Positions 28,011 through 41,946 are shown, counted from the stretch's first letter. The stretch: 64,000 nucleotides of DNA from Calliopsis andreniformis (GCF_051401765.1 NW_027480423.1:2976001-3040000); one strand, 5' to 3'. Program-made: numbers and translations. Notes: a model not told the origin generated them from the letters alone.

Positions 28011-29200
28011 TAGATAGGGCCTAAGAAGTCAACGCCAGAAGCATAAAATACGATATAAATACAACAGCTTTTCCATCGTATAAAACGAATAATTGCAACC
28101 AGTGTGAAAGTAATGGTCATTTCTACGTTCCGAGCAACCTAGGCGTCACTCTAGGGCGTTGCTCCACCAGATCGAATAGCTTGGGACTTAGAATTCATCG
28201 CTAAAAGCATAAAATAGAATTAAAATACAACAGTTTTTCCATCGTATAACAGGAATAATTGCAACCAGTGAGAAAGGAATGGTCATTTCTACGTTCCGGG
28301 CAACGTAGGTTTCACTCTATGGCGTTGGTCCACCAGAGGGAATAGTTAGGGCCTAAGAAGTCAACGCCAGAAGCATAAAATACAAAATAAATAGTACAGT
28401 TTTTCAATCGTATAAAACGAATAATTTCTACCAGTGTGGAAGTTATGGGCATTTCTACTTCCCGGGCAACCTAGGATTCACCCTAGGGCGTTGCACCTCC
28501 AGATCGAATAGTTAGGGCCTTAGAAGTCAACGCCCGAAGCATAAAATACAAAATATATAGAACAGTTTTTCCATCGCATAAAACGAATAATTGCTACCAG
28601 TGTGAAAGTTATGGTCATTTCTACGTTCCGGGCAACCTAGGCTTCACCCTAGGGCGTTGCTCCAACAGATTGAATAGTTAGGGCCTTAAAAGTCAATGCC
28701 CGAAGCATAAAATGCAATAAAAATACAACAGCTTTTCCATCGTATAACAGGGATAATTGCAACCAGTGTGAAAGTAATGGTCATTCCTACCTTCCCGGCA
28801 ACCTAGGTTTCACTCCAGGGCGTTGCTGCACCAGATCCAATAGTTAGGTCATAAGAAGTCAACGCCAGAAGCATAAAATACGATATAATTACAACAGCTT
28901 TTCCATCGTATAAAACGAATAATTGCAACCAGTGTGAAAGTAATGGTCATTTCTACGTTCCCAGCAACCTGGGCGTCACCCTAGGGCGTTGCTCCACCAG
29001 ATCGAATAGCTAGGGACTTAGAAATCATCGCTAAAAGCATAAAGTAGAATGAAAATACAACAGTTTTTCCATCGTACAACAGGAATAATTGCAATCAGTG
29101 TGAAAGGAATGGTCATTTCTACGTTCTGGGCAACATAGGCTTCACTCTAGGGCGTTGATCCACCAGAGGGAATAGTTAGGGCCTAAGAAGTCAACGCCAG
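28010..29200 (+). repeat. 5-unit HOR pair
   Basis: Bases of about 28,010-28,370 recur at 28,840-29,200 at 830 bp (5 units). The shared mark CATCGCTAAAAGCAT lies at 28,197 and 29,027. Confidence 0.8.
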
Positions 29201-30026
29201 AAGCATAAAATACACTATAAATACAACAGCTTTTCAATCGTATAAAACGAATAATTGCAACCAGTGTGAAAGTTATGGACATTTCTACATTCCGGCCAAC
29301 CTAGGCTTCACGCTAGGGCGTTGCTCCACCAGATCGAATAGTTAGGGCCTTAGAAGTCAACGCCAGAAGCATAAAATACAATAAAGATGCAACAGTTTTT
29401 CCATCGTTTTACAGGAATAACTGCAACCAGTGTGATTGTACTGGTCATTTCTACGTTCCGGATAACCTAGGCTTCACTCTAGGGCGTTGTTCCACCAGAT
29501 CGAACAGTTAGGGCCACAGAAGTGAACGCCAGAAGCATAAAATACAATATAAATACAACAGGTTTTCCATCGTATAAAACGAATAATTGCAACCAGTATG
29601 AAACTTATGGTCATTTCTACGTTCCGGGCAACCTAGGCCTCACTCTATGGCGTTCTTCCACCACATCGAATAGCTACGGCCTCAGAAGTCAACGCCTGAA
29701 GTATAAAGTACAATAAAAATACAACAGTCTTTCCATCCTATAACAGGAATAATTGCAACCCGTGTGAAAGTTATGGTCATTTCTACGTTCCAGGCAACCT
29801 AGGCTTCACCCTAGGGCGTTGTTCCACCAGATGGAATAGTTAGGGCCTAAGAAGTCAACGCCAGAATCATAAAATACGATATAAATACTACAGCTTTTCC
29901 ATCGTATAAAACGAATAATTGCAACCAGTGTGGAAGTTATGGTCATTTCTATGCTCCGGGCAACCTAGGCGTCACTCTAGGGCGGTGCTCCACCAGATCA
30001 AATAGTTAGGACCTAAGAAGTCAACG
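29150..30026 (+). repeat. Segment shared with 35.5, 39.8, 44.3 and 54.4 kb
   Basis: The unit starting at 29,535 (carrying CAACAGGTTTTCC and ATGGCGTTCTTCC) and its neighbours recur at 35,480, 39,799, 44,649 and 54,611. The match to the 44 kb copy keeps one offset (15,114 bp) from about 29,150 to 30,010. The matches to 35.5 and 39.8 kb run on through about 30,480. One ancestral block has therefore been moved or copied over as much as 25 kb. Confidence 0.85.
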
Positions 30027-30954
30027 CCAGAAGCATAAAATACAACATAAATACAACAGATTTTCCATCGTATATAATATATATTTGCAAACAGTGTGAA
30101 AGTAATGGTCACTTCTACGTACCGGGCAACCTAGGCTCCACTCAAGGGCGTTGCTCCACCAGACCGAATAGCTAGGGCCTTAGAAGTCAACGCCAGAATC
30201 ATAAAATACAATAAAGATGCAAAAGTGTTTCCATCGTATAACAGGAATAACTGCAGACAGTATGAAAGTACTGGTCATTTCTACGTTCCGGGTAGCCTAG
30301 GTTTCACTCTAGGGCGTTGCTCCACCAGATCGAATAGCTAGGGACTTAGAGTTCAACGCCATAAGAATAAAATACAATATGAGTACAACAGTTTTTCCAT
30401 CGTATAAAATGAATAATTGCAACCAGTGTGAAAGTTATGGTCATTTCTACGTTCCGGGCAACCTAGGCCTCACTCTACGGCGTTGTTCCACCAGAAGCAT
30501 AAAATACAACATAAATACAACAGATTTTCCATCGTATATAATATATATTTGCAAACAGTGTGAAAGTAATGGTCACTTCTACGTACCGGGCAACCTAGGC
30601 TCCACTCAAGGGCGTTGCTCCACCAGACCGAATAGCTAGGGCCTTAGAAGTCAACGCCAGAATCATAAAATACAATAAAGATGCAAAAGTGTTTCCATCG
30701 TATAACAGGAATAACTGCAGACAGTATGAAAGTACTGGTCATTTCTACGTTCCGGGTAGCCTAGGTTTCACTCTAGGGCGTTGCTCCACCAGATCGAATA
30801 GCTAGGGACTTAGAGTTCAACGCCATAAGAATAAAATACAATATGAGTACAACAGTTTTTCCATCGTATAAAATGAATAATTGCAACCAGTGTGAAAGTT
30901 ATGGTCATTTCTACGTTCCGGGCAACCTAGGCCTCACTCTACGGCGTTGCTCCA
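30027..30954 (+). repeat. Out-of-register 464-bp tandem duplication
   Basis: Bases 30,027-30,490 are repeated at 30,491-30,954. The period of 464 bp is three units minus 34 bp, so it is not a multiple of 166. The unit crossing the junction is only 132 bp: TTGTTCCACCAG runs straight into AAGCATAAAATAC, skipping the last 34 bp of a normal unit between two CCAG tetramers. Related copies of this segment at 36.0-36.4 kb and 40.3-40.75 kb lack the duplication and the short unit, so the event is probably derived here. Confidence 0.92.
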
Positions 30955-31990
30955 CCAGATCGAATAGTTACGGCCTAAGAAGTCAACGCCAGAAGCATAA
31001 AATACGATATAAATACAACAGCTTTTCCATCGTATAAAACAAATAATTGCTTCCAGTGTGAAAGATATGGTCATTTCTACGTTCCGGGCAACCTAGGCTT
31101 CACCCTAGGCCGCTGTTCCACCAGATCGAATAGTTAGGGCCTAAGAAGTGAACGCCAGAAGCATAAAATGCAATAAAAATACAACAGTTTTTCCATCGTA
31201 TAGCAGGAATAATTAGCAACCAGTGTGATAGTAGTGGACAATTCTACGTTCCGGGCAACCCAGGTTTCACTCCAGGGCGTTGCTCCACCAGATCGAATAG
31301 TTACGGCCTAAGAAGTCAACGCCAGAAGCATAAAATACGATGAAGATGCAACTTCTTTCCACCGTATAAAACGAATAATTGCAATCAGTGTGAAAGTTAT
31401 GGTCATTTCTACTTTCCGAGCCACCTAGGCTTCACTGTATGGCGTTCTTCCACCAGATCGAATAGCTACGGCCTCAGAAGTCAACGCCTGAAGTATAAAA
31501 TACAATAAAAATACAACAGTCTTAACATTCTATAACACGAATAATTGCAACCCGTGTGAAAGTGATGGTCATTTCTACGTTCGAGGCAACCTAGGCTTCA
31601 CTCTAGGGCGTTGTTCCACAAGATCGAATAGTTAGGGCCTAAGAAGTCACCGCAAGAAGCATAAAATACAATATAAATATAACAGTTTTTCCATCGTATA
31701 AAACGAATAATAGCAACCAGTGTGAAAGTTATGGTCTATTCTACGTTCCGGGCAACCTAGGCTTCACTGTATGGCGTTCTTCCACCACATCCAATAGCTA
31801 CGGCCTCAGAAGTCCACGCCTGAAGCACAAAATACAATAAAAATACAACAATCTTTTCATCGTATAACTGGAATAATAGCAACAAGCGTGAAAGTAATGA
31901 TCATTTCGGCGTATCGGGCATCCTAGACTTAACTCTGAGGCATTGCTCCACCAAATCGAATAATTAGGGCCGTAGAAGTCAACGCCAGAA

Positions 31991-32156
31991 GCATAAAATA
32001 CAATATAAATACAACAGTTTTTCCATCGTATAAAACGAATAATTGCTACCAGTGTAAAAGCTATGGTCATTTCTACGTTCCGGGCAACCTAGGCTTCACC
32101 CTAGGGCGTTGTTCCACCAGATCGTATAGTTAGGGCCTAAGAAGTGAACGCCAGAA
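31991..32156 (+). repeat. Representative satellite unit (166 bp)
   Basis: This unit is close to the window-wide consensus and serves as the reference for unit numbering here (position 1 is the G of GCATAAAATA). Positions 1-60 are AT-rich (about 27% GC in my consensus), with a T5 run at 28-32 and TATAAAA at 39-45. Positions 61-166 are about 49% GC and hold the CCTAGG inverted repeat at 98-115. The consensus has seven CpG dinucleotides (near 37, 46, 86, 91, 117, 133 and 159) and an eighth, variable one at 11. Confidence 0.9.
32085..32111. other. Inverted repeat inside the satellite unit
   Basis: Two CCTAGG hexamers at 32,088-32,093 and 32,100-32,105 are separated by CTTCAC, so one strand can fold into a 6-bp stem with a 6-nt loop. 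Flanking CAA and TTG can extend the stem across a 3-nt bulge (GCG). The element lies at unit positions 98-115 and recurs in most units. Where the loop side reads CACTCTAGG instead of CACCCTAGG the stem is shortened to about 5 bp. Dyad symmetry is a known feature of many centromeric satellites. Whether it folds in vivo is not shown. Confidence 0.7.
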
Positions 32157-32255
32157 GCATAAAATACAATATAAATACAACAGTCTTTCCATCGTATAAA
32201 CCGAATAATTGCAACCAGTATGAAGCTTATGGTCATTTCTACGTTCCGCGCAACC

Positions 32256-35200
32256 TAGGCTTCACTGTATGGCGTTCTTCCACCACATCGAATAGCTACG
32301 GCCTCAGAAGTCAACGCCAGAAGTATAAAATACAATAAAAATACAACAGTCTTTCCATTCTATAACAGGAATAATTGCAACCCGTGTGAAAGTGATGCTC
32401 ATTTCTACGTTCCCGGAAACCTAGGCTTCACTCTAGGACGTTGCTCCACCAGATCAAACAGTTATGGCCTTAGAAGTCAACGCCCGAAGCATAAAATACA
32501 AAATAAATAGAACAGTTTTTCCATTGTATAAAACGAATAATTGCTACCAGTGTAAAAGTTATGGTCATTTCTACATTCCGAGCAACCTAGGCTTCACTCT
32601 AGGGCGTTGCTCCACCAGATCGAACAGTTAGGTCCTTAGAAGTCAACGCCAGAAGCATAAAATACGATATAAATACAGCAGCTTTTCCATCGTATAAAAG
32701 GAATAATTGCAAACAGTGTGAAAGTAATGGTCATTTCTACGTTCCGGGCAACCTAGGCTTCACTCTGCGGCGTTATTCCACCATATCGAATAGTTAGGGC
32801 CTAAGAAGTCAACACCAGAAGAATAAAATACAAAATCAATACAACAGCCTTTACACCGTATAAAACGAATAATTGCAACCTGTGGGAAGGTTATGGTCAT
32901 ATCTTCGTTCCAGTCAAGCTAGGCTTCACTGTCGGGCGTTGCTACACCAGATCGAAGAGTTAGGGCCTAAGAAGTCAACGCCCGAAGCATAAAATACAAT
33001 AGAAATACAACAGTTTTTCCATCGTATAAAACGAATAATTGCAACCATTATTAAACTTATGGTCATTTCTACCTTCCGGGCAACCTAGGCTACACCCTAG
33101 GGAGTTGCTCCACCAGCTGAAACAGTTAGGGCCTTAGAAGTCAACGCCTGAAGAATAAAATACAAAATAAATAGAACAGTTTTTCCATTGTATAAAACGA
33201 ATAATTGCTACCAGTGTAAAAGTTATGGTCATTTCTACGTTCCGGGCAACCTAGGCTTCACCCTAGGGCGTTGTCCCACCAGATTGAATAGTTAGGTCCT
33301 AAGCAGTGAACGCCAGAAGCATAAAATGCAATAAAAATACAACAGTCTTTCCATCCTATAACAGGAACAATTGCAATCCGTGTGAAAGTGATGGTCATTT
33401 GTACGTTCCAGGCAACCTAGGCTTCACTCTAGGGCGTTGCTCCACCAGATCGAATAGTTAGGGCCTATGAAGTCAACGCCAGAAGCATAAAATACAATAT
33501 AAATACAACAGCTTTTAAATTGTATAAAACGAATAATTGCTACCAGTGTAAATGTTATGGTCATTTCTACGTCCCGGGCAACCTAGGCTTCACCCTAGGG
33601 GGTTGTTCCACCAGATCGAATAGTTAGGGCCCAAGAAGTGAACGCCAGAAGCATAAAATACAATATAAATACAACAGTTTTTCCATCGTATAAAACGAAT
33701 AATTGCAACCATTATGAAACTTATGGTAATTTCTACCTTCCGGGCAACCTAGGCTTCACCCTAGGACGTTGTTCCACCAGATCGAATAGTAAGGGCCTAA
33801 GAAGTGAACGCCGGAAGCATAAAATGCAATAAAAATACAACAGTTTTTCCATCGTATAACAGGATTAATTGCAGCCAGTTTGAAAGTGATGGTCATTTCT
33901 ACGTTCCGGGAAACCTAGGCTTCACTCTAGGACGTTGCTCCACCAGATCAAACAGTTATGGCCTTAGAAGTCAACGCCCGAAGCATAAAATACAAAATAA
34001 ATAGAACAGTTTTTCCATTGTATAAAACGAATAATTGCTACCAGTGTAATATTTATGGTCATTTCTACGTTCCCGGCAACCTAGGCTTCACTCTAGGGCG
34101 GTGCTCCACCATATCGAATAGCTACGGCCTTAGAAGCCTACGCCTGAAGCATAAAATACAATAAAAATACAACGGTCTTTTCATCGTATAACAGGAATAA
34201 TTGCAACGAGCGTGAAAGTAATCATCATTTCGGCGTTTCGGGCATCCTAGAATTAACTCTGAGGCATTGCACAAACCAGATCGAATAGTTATGGCCTATG
34301 AAGTCAACGCCAGAAGCATAAAATACAATATAAATACAACAGTTTTTAAATTGTATAAAACGAATAATTGCTACCAGTGTAAAAGTTATGGTCATTTCTA
34401 CTTTCCGAGCAACCTAGGCTTCACCCTAGGGCTTTGCTCCAACAGATTGAATAGTTAGGGCCTTAGAAGTCAACGCCCGAAGCATAAAATACAAAATAAA
34501 TAGAACGGTTTTTCCATTGTATAAAACGAATAATTGCTACGAGTGTAAAAGCTATGGTCATTTCTACGTTCCGGGCAACCTAGGCTTCACCCTAGGGCGT
34601 TGTTCCACCAGATCGAATAGTTAGGGCCTAAGAAGTGAACGCCAGACGTCATAAAATGCAATAAAAATACAACAGTTTTTCCGTCGTATAAAAGGAATAA
34701 TTGCAAACAGTGTGAAAGTAGTGGTCATTTCTACGTTCCGGGAAGCCTAGGCTTCACTCTACGGCGTTGTTCCACCAGATCGAACAGTTAAGGCCTAAGA
34801 AGTCAACACACAGAAGAATAAAATACAATATAAATACAACAGTTTTTCCATCGTATAAAACGAATAATTGCAACCAGTATGAAAGTTATGGTCATTTCTA
34901 CTTTCCGAGCAACCTAGGCTTCACTGTATGGCGTTCTTCCACCACATCGAATAGCTACGGCCTCAGAAGTCAACGCCTGAAGTATAAAATACAATAAAAA
35001 TACAACAGTCTTAACATTCTATAACACGAATAATTGCAACCCGTGTGAAAGTGATGGTCATTTCTACGTTCGAGGAAACCTAGGCTTCACTCTAGGGCGT
35101 TGCTCTACAAGATCGAATAGTTAGGGCCTAAGAAGTCACCGCCAGAAGCATAAAATACAATATAAATATAACAGTTTTTCCATCGTATAAAACGAATAAT

Positions 35201-36413
35201 AGCAACCAGTGTGAAAGTTATGGTCTATTCTACGTTCCGTGCAACCTAGGCTTCACTGTATGGCGTTCTTCCACCGCATCGAATAGCTACGGCCTCAGAA
35301 GTCCACGCCTGAAGCATAAAATACAATAAAAATACAACAATCTTTTCATCGTATAACTGGAATAATTGCAACAAGCGTGAAAGTAATGATCATTTCGGCG
35401 TATCGGGCATCCTAGACTTAACTCTGAGGCATTGCTTCACCAAATCGAATAATTATGGCCTTAGAAGTCAACGCCAGAAGCATAAAATACAATATAAATA
35501 CAACAGGTTTTCCATCGTATAAAACGAATAATTGCAACCAGTATGAAACTTATGGTCATTTCTACGTTCCGGGCAACCTAGGCCTCACTCTATGGCGTTC
35601 TTCCACCACATCGAATAGCTACGGCCTCAGAAGTCAACGCCTGAAGTATAAAGTACAATAAAAATACAGCAGTCTTTCCATCCTATAACAGGAATAATTG
35701 CAACCCGTGTGAAAGTTATGGTCATTTCTACGTTCCAGGCAACCTAGGCTTCACCCTAGGGCGTTGTTCCACCAGATGGAATAGTTAGGGCCTAAGAAGT
35801 CAACGCCAGAATCATAAAATACGATATAAATACTACAGCTTTTCCATCGTATAAAACGAATAATTGCAACCAGTGTGGAAGTTATGGTCATTTCTATGCT
35901 CCGGGCAACCTAGGCGTCACTCTAGGGCGGTGCTCCACCAGATCAAATAGTTAGGACCTAAGAAGTCAACGCCAGAAGCATAAAATACAACATAAATACA
36001 ACAGATTTTCCATCGTATACAATATATATTTGCAAACAGTGTGAAAGTAATGGTCACTTCTACGTACCGGGCAACCTAGGCTCCACTCAAGGGCGTTGCT
36101 CCACCAGACCGAATAGCTAGGGCCTTAGAAGTCAACGCCAGAATCATAAAATACAATAAAGATGCAAAAGTGTTTCCATCGTATAACAGGAATAACTGCA
36201 GACAGTATGAAAGTACTGGTCATTTCTACGTTCCGGGTAGCCTAGGTTTCACTCTAGGGCGTTGCTCCACCAGATCGAATAGCTAGGGACTTAGAGTTCA
36301 ACGCCATAAGAATAAAATACAATATGAGTACAACAGTTTTTCCATCGTATAAAATGAATAATTGCAACCAGTGTGAAAGTTATGGTCATTTCTACGTTCC
36401 GGGCAACCTAGGC
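32256..36413 (+). repeat. Large HOR copy A (about 4.15 kb, 25 units)
   Basis: This block is repeated immediately downstream. Bases 32,256-33,334 match 36,409-37,487 at 4,153 bp (25 units plus 3). Bases 33,432-36,413 match 37,751-40,732 at 4,319 bp (26 units plus 3). It contains two divergent TTCGGCG-class units (34,221 and 35,390). The copies differ only at isolated bases, for example C/T in ACCTTCCGGG (33,069 versus 37,222) and G/A in CTAGGGCG near 34,594. Confidence 0.92.
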
Positions 36414-39400
36414 TTCACTGTATGGCGTTCTTCCACCACATCGAATAGCTACGGCCTCAGAAGTCAACGCCAGAAGTATAAAATACAATAAAAATACAAC
36501 AGTCTTTCCATTCTATAACAGGAATAATTGCAACCCGTGTGAAAGTGATGCTCATTTCTACGTTCCCGGAAACCTAGGCTTCACTCTAGGACGTTGCTCC
36601 ACCAGATCAAACAGTTATGGCCTTAGAAGTCAACGCCCGAAGCATAAAATACAAAATAAATAGAACAGTTTTTCCATTGTATAAAACGAATAATTGCTAC
36701 CAGTGTAAAAGTTATGGTCATTTCTACATTCCGAGCAACCTAGGCTTCACTCTAGGGCGTTGCTCCACCAGATCGAACAGTTAGGTCCTTAGAAGTCAAC
36801 GCCAGAAGCATAAAATACGATATAAATACAGCAGCTTTTCCATCGTATAAAAGGAATAATTGCAAACAGTGTGAAAGTAATGGTCATTTCTACGTTCCGG
36901 GCAACCTAGGCTTCACTCTGCGGCGTTATTCCACCATATCGAATAGTTAGGGCCTAAGAAGTCAACACCAGAAGAATAAAATACAAAATCAATACAACAG
37001 CCTTTACACCGTATAAAACGAATAATTGCAACCTGTGGGAAGGTTATGGTCATATCTTCGTTCCAGTCAAGCTAGGCTTCACTGTCGGGCGTTGCTACAC
37101 CAGATCGAAGAGTTAGGGCCTAAGAAGTCAACGCCCGAAGCATAAAATACAATAGAAATACAACAGTTTTTCCATCGTATAAAACGAATAATTGCAACCA
37201 TTATTAAACTTATGGTCATTTCTACCTTCTGGGCAACCTAGGCTACACCCTAGGGAGTTGCTCCACCAGCTGAAACAGTTAGGGCCTTAGAAGTCAACGC
37301 CTGAAGAATAAAATACAAAATAAATAGAACAGTTTTTCCATTGTATAAAACGAATAATTGCTACCAGTGTAAAAGTTATGGTCATTTCTACGTTCCGGGC
37401 AACCTAGGCTTCACCCTAGGGCGTTGTCCCACCAGATTGAATAGTTAGGTCCTAAGCAGTGAACGCCAGAAGCATAAAATGCAATAAAGATGCAAAAGTG
37501 TTTCCATCGTATAACAGGAATAACTGCAGACAGTATGAAAGTACTGGTCATTTCTACGTTCCGGGTAGCCTAGGTTTCACTCTAGGGCGTTGCTCCACCA
37601 GATCGAATAGCTAGGGACTTAGAGTTCAACGCCATAAGAATAAAATACAATATGAGTACAACAGTTTTTCCATCGTATAAAATGAATAATTGCAACCAGT
37701 GTGAAAGTTATGGTCATTTCTACGTTCCGGGCAACCTAGGCTTCACTGTATGGCGTTGCTCCACCAGATCGAATAGTTAGGGCCTATGAAGTCAACGCCA
37801 GAAGCATAAAATACAATATAAATACAACAGCTTTTAAATTGTATAAAACGAATAATTGCTACCAGTGTAAATGTTATGGTCATTTCTACGTCCCGGGCAA
37901 CCTAGGCTTCACCCTAGGGGGTTGTTCCACCAGATCGAATAGTTAGGGCCCAAGAAGTGAACGCCAGAAGCATAAAATACAATATAAATACAACAGTTTT
38001 TCCATCGTATAAAACGAATAATTGCAACCATTATGAAACTTATGGTAATTTCTACCTTCCGGGCAACCTAGGCTTCACCCTAGGACGTTGTTCCACCAGA
38101 TCGAATAGTAAGGGCCTAAGAAGTGAACGCCGGAAGCATAAAATGCAATAAAAATACAACAGTTTTTCCATCGTATAACAGGATTAATTGCAGCCAGTTT
38201 GAAAGTGATGGTCATTTCTACGTTCCGGGAAACCTAGGCTTCACTCTAGGACGTTGCTCCACCAGATCAAACAGTTATGGCCTTAGAAGTCAACGCCCGA
38301 AGCATAAAATACAAAATAAATAGAACAGTTTTTCCATTGTATAAAACGAATAATTGCTACCAGTGTAATATTTATGGTCATTTCTACGTTCCCGGCAACC
38401 TAGGCTTCACTCTAGGGCGGTGCTCCACCATATCGAATAGCTACGGCCTTAGAAGCCTACGCCTGAAGCATAAAATACAATAAAAATACAACGGTCTTTT
38501 CATCGTATAACAGGAATAATTGCAACGAGCGTGAAAGTAATCATCATTTCGGCGTTTCGGGCATCCTAGAATTAACTCTGAGGCATTGCACAAACCAGAT
38601 CGAATAGTTATGGCCTATGAAGTCAACGCCAGAAGCATAAAATACAATATAAATACAACAGTTTTTAAATTGTATAAAACGAATAATTGCTACCAGTGTA
38701 AAAGTTATGGTCATTTCTACTTTCCGAGCAACCTAGGCTTCACCCTAGGGCTTTGCTCCAACAGATTGAATAGTTAGGGCCTTAGAAGTCAACGCCCGAA
38801 GCATAAAATACAAAATAAATAGAACGGTTTTTCCATTGTATAAAACGAATAATTGCTACGAGTGTAAAAGCTATGGTCATTTCTACGTTCCGGGCAACCT
38901 AGGCTTCACCCTAGGACGTTGTTCCACCAGATCGAATAGTTAGGGCCTAAGAAGTGAACGCCAGACGTCATAAAATGCAATAAAAATACAACAGTTTTTC
39001 CGTCGTATAAAAGGAATAATTGCAAACAGTGTGAAAGTAGTGGTCATTTCTACGTTCCGGGAAGCCTAGGCTTCACTCTACGGCGTTGTTCCACCAGATC
39101 GAACAGTTAAGGCCTAAGAAGTCAACACACAGAAGAATAAAATACAATATAAATACAACAGTTTTTCCATCGTATAAAACGAATAATTGCAACCAGTATG
39201 AAAGTTATGGTCATTTCTACTTTCCGAGCAACCTAGGCTTCACTGTATGGCGTTCTTCCACCACATCGAATAGCTACGGCCTCAGAAGTCAACGCCTGAA
39301 GTATAAAATACAATAAAAATACAACAGTCTTAACATTCTATAACACGAATAATTGCAACCCGTGTGAAAGTGATGGTCATTTCTACGTTCGAGGAAACCT

Positions 39401-40732
39401 AGGCTTCACTCTAGGGCGTTGCTCTACAAGATCGAATAGTTAGGGCCTAAGAAGTCACCGCCAGAAGCATAAAATACAATATAAATATAACAGTTTTTCC
39501 ATCGTATAAAACGAATAATAGCAACCAGTGTGAAAGTTATGGTCTATTCTACGTTCCGTGCAACCTAGGCTTCACTGTATGGCGTTCTTCCACCGCATCG
39601 AATAGCTACGGCCTCAGAAGTCCACGCCTGAAGCATAAAATACAATAAAAATACAACAATCTTTTCATCGTATAACTGGAATAATTGCAACAAGCGTGAA
39701 AGTAATGATCATTTCGGCGTATCGGGCATCCTAGACTTAACTCTGAGGCATTGCTTCACCAAATCGAATAATTATGGCCTTAGAAGTCAACGCCAGAAGC
39801 ATAAAATACAATATAAATACAACAGGTTTTCCATCGTATAAAACGAATAATTGCAACCAGTATGAAACTTATGGTCATTTCTACGTTCCGGGCAACCTAG
39901 GCCTCACTCTATGGCGTTCTTCCACCACATCGAATAGCTACGGCCTCAGAAGTCAACGCCTGAAGTATAAAGTACAATAAAAATACAGCAGTCTTTCCAT
40001 CCTATAACAGGAATAATTGCAACCCGTGTGAAAGTTATGGTCATTTCTACGTTCCAGGCAACCTAGGCTTCACCCTAGGGCGTTGTTCCACCAGATGGAA
40101 TAGTTAGGGCCTAAGAAGTCAACGCCAGAATCATAAAATACGATATAAATACTACAGCTTTTCCATCGTATAAAACGAATAATTGCAACCAGTGTGGAAG
40201 TTATGGTCATTTCTATGCTCCGGGCAACCTAGGCGTCACTCTAGGGCGGTGCTCCACCAGATCAAATAGTTAGGACCTAAGAAGTCAACGCCAGAAGCAT
40301 AAAATACAACATAAATACAACAGATTTTCCATCGTATACAATATATATTTGCAAACAGTGTGAAAGTAATGGTCACTTCTACGTACCGGGCAACCTAGGC
40401 TCCACTCAAGGGCGTTGCTCCACCAGACCGAATAGCTAGGGCCTTAGAAGTCAACGCCAGAATCATAAAATACAATAAAGATGCAAAAGTGTTTCCATCG
40501 TATAACAGGAATAACTGCAGACAGTATGAAAGTACTGGTCATTTCTACGTTCCGGGTAGCCTAGGTTTCACTCTAGGGCGTTGCTCCACCAGATCGAATA
40601 GCTAGGGACTTAGAGTTCAACGCCATAAGAATAAAATACAATATGAGTACAACAGTTTTTCCATCGTATAAAATGAATAATTGCAACCAGTGTGAAAGTT
40701 ATGGTCATTTCTACGTTCCGGGCAACCTAGGC
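36414..40732 (+). repeat. Large HOR copy B (about 4.32 kb, 26 units)
   Basis: This is the second copy of the preceding block. It is one unit longer because an internal stretch, about 37,489-37,750, is not the expected sequence but a copy of 36,161-36,413 (offset exactly 1,328 bp, 8 units). That stretch replaced the equivalent of 33,335-33,431 and added one unit. Divergent TTCGGCG-class units sit at 38,541 and 39,709. Confidence 0.92.
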
Positions 40733-41946
40733 CTCACTCTACGGCGTTGTTCCACCAGATCGAATAGTTAGGGCCTAAGAAGTCAACACCAGAAGAATAA
40801 AATATAAAATAAATACAACAGCCTTTACACCGTATAAAACGAATAATTGCAATCTGTGTGAAGGTTATGGTCATATCTACGTTCCGGGCAACCTAGGCTT
40901 CACTCTAGGGCGTTGTTCCACAAGATCGAATAGTTAGGGCCTAAGTAGTCAACGCCAGAAGCATAAAATGCAATAAAAATACAACAGTTTTTCCATCGTA
41001 TAGCAGGAATAATTAGCAACCAGTGTGATAGTAGTGGACAATTCTACGTTCCGGGCAACCCAGGTTTCACTCCAGGGCGTTGCTCCACCAGATCGAATAG
41101 TTACGGCCTAAGAAGTCAACGCCAGAAGCATAAAATACGATATAAATACAACAGCTTTTCCATCGTATAAAACAAATAATTGCTTCCAGTGTGAAAGATA
41201 TGGTCATTTCTACGTTCCGGGCAACCTAGGCTTCACCCTAGGCCGCTGTTCCACCAGATCGAATAGTTAGGGCCTAAGAAGTGAACGCCAGAAGCATAAA
41301 ATGCAATAAAAATACAACAGTTTTTCCATCGTATAGCAGGAATAATTAGCAACCAGTGTGATAGTAGTGGACAATTCTACGTTCCGGGCAACGCAGGTTT
41401 CACTCCAGGGCGTTGCTCCACCAGATCGAATAGTTACGGCCTAAGAAGTCAACGCCAGAAGCATAAAATACGATGAAGATGCAACTTCTTTCCACCGTAT
41501 AAAACGAATAATTGCAATCAGTGTGAAAGTTATGGTCATTTCTACTTTCCGAGCAACCTAGGCTTCACTGTATGGCGTTCTTCCACCACATCGAATAGCT
41601 ACGGCCTCAGAAGTCAACGCCTGAAGTATAAAATACAATAAAAATACAACAGTCTTAACATTCTATAACACGAATAATTGCAACCCGTGTGAAAGTGATG
41701 GTCATTTCTACGTTCGAGGCAACCTAGGCTTCACTCTAGGGCGTTGTTCCACAAGATCGAATAGTTAGGGCCTAAGAAGTCACCGCAAGAAGCATAAAAT
41801 ACAATATAAATATAACAGTTTTTCCATCGTATAAAACGAATAATAGCAACCAGTGTGAAAGTTATGGTCTATTCTACGTTCCGGGCAACCTAGGCTTCAC
41901 TGTATGGCGTTCTTCCACCACATCCAATAGCTACGGCCTCAGAAGT
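40733..41946 (+). repeat. Mixed segment before an out-of-register junction
   Basis: A 2-unit duplication (offset 333 bp) pairs about 40,961-41,110 with 41,294-41,440, both with GTATAGCAGGAATAATTAGC. From about 41,093 the sequence follows 30,960-31,813 at 10,133 bp up to the junction at 41,946. Confidence 0.85.

Larger units (their letters stand above)
30955..32255 (+). repeat. Segment copied to 41.1-41.9 kb
   Basis: Bases of about 30,960-31,813 recur at 41,093-41,946 with one offset of 10,133 bp. The remainder (31,814-32,255) holds a divergent TTCGGCG-class unit near 31,901 and consensus-like units. No gene was found. Confidence 0.8.

Noticed and set aside
30027..30954. The 464-bp duplication as a new, separate satellite family
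   Set aside because: Both copies are ordinary satellite units with one shortened unit at the join, and only two copies exist.
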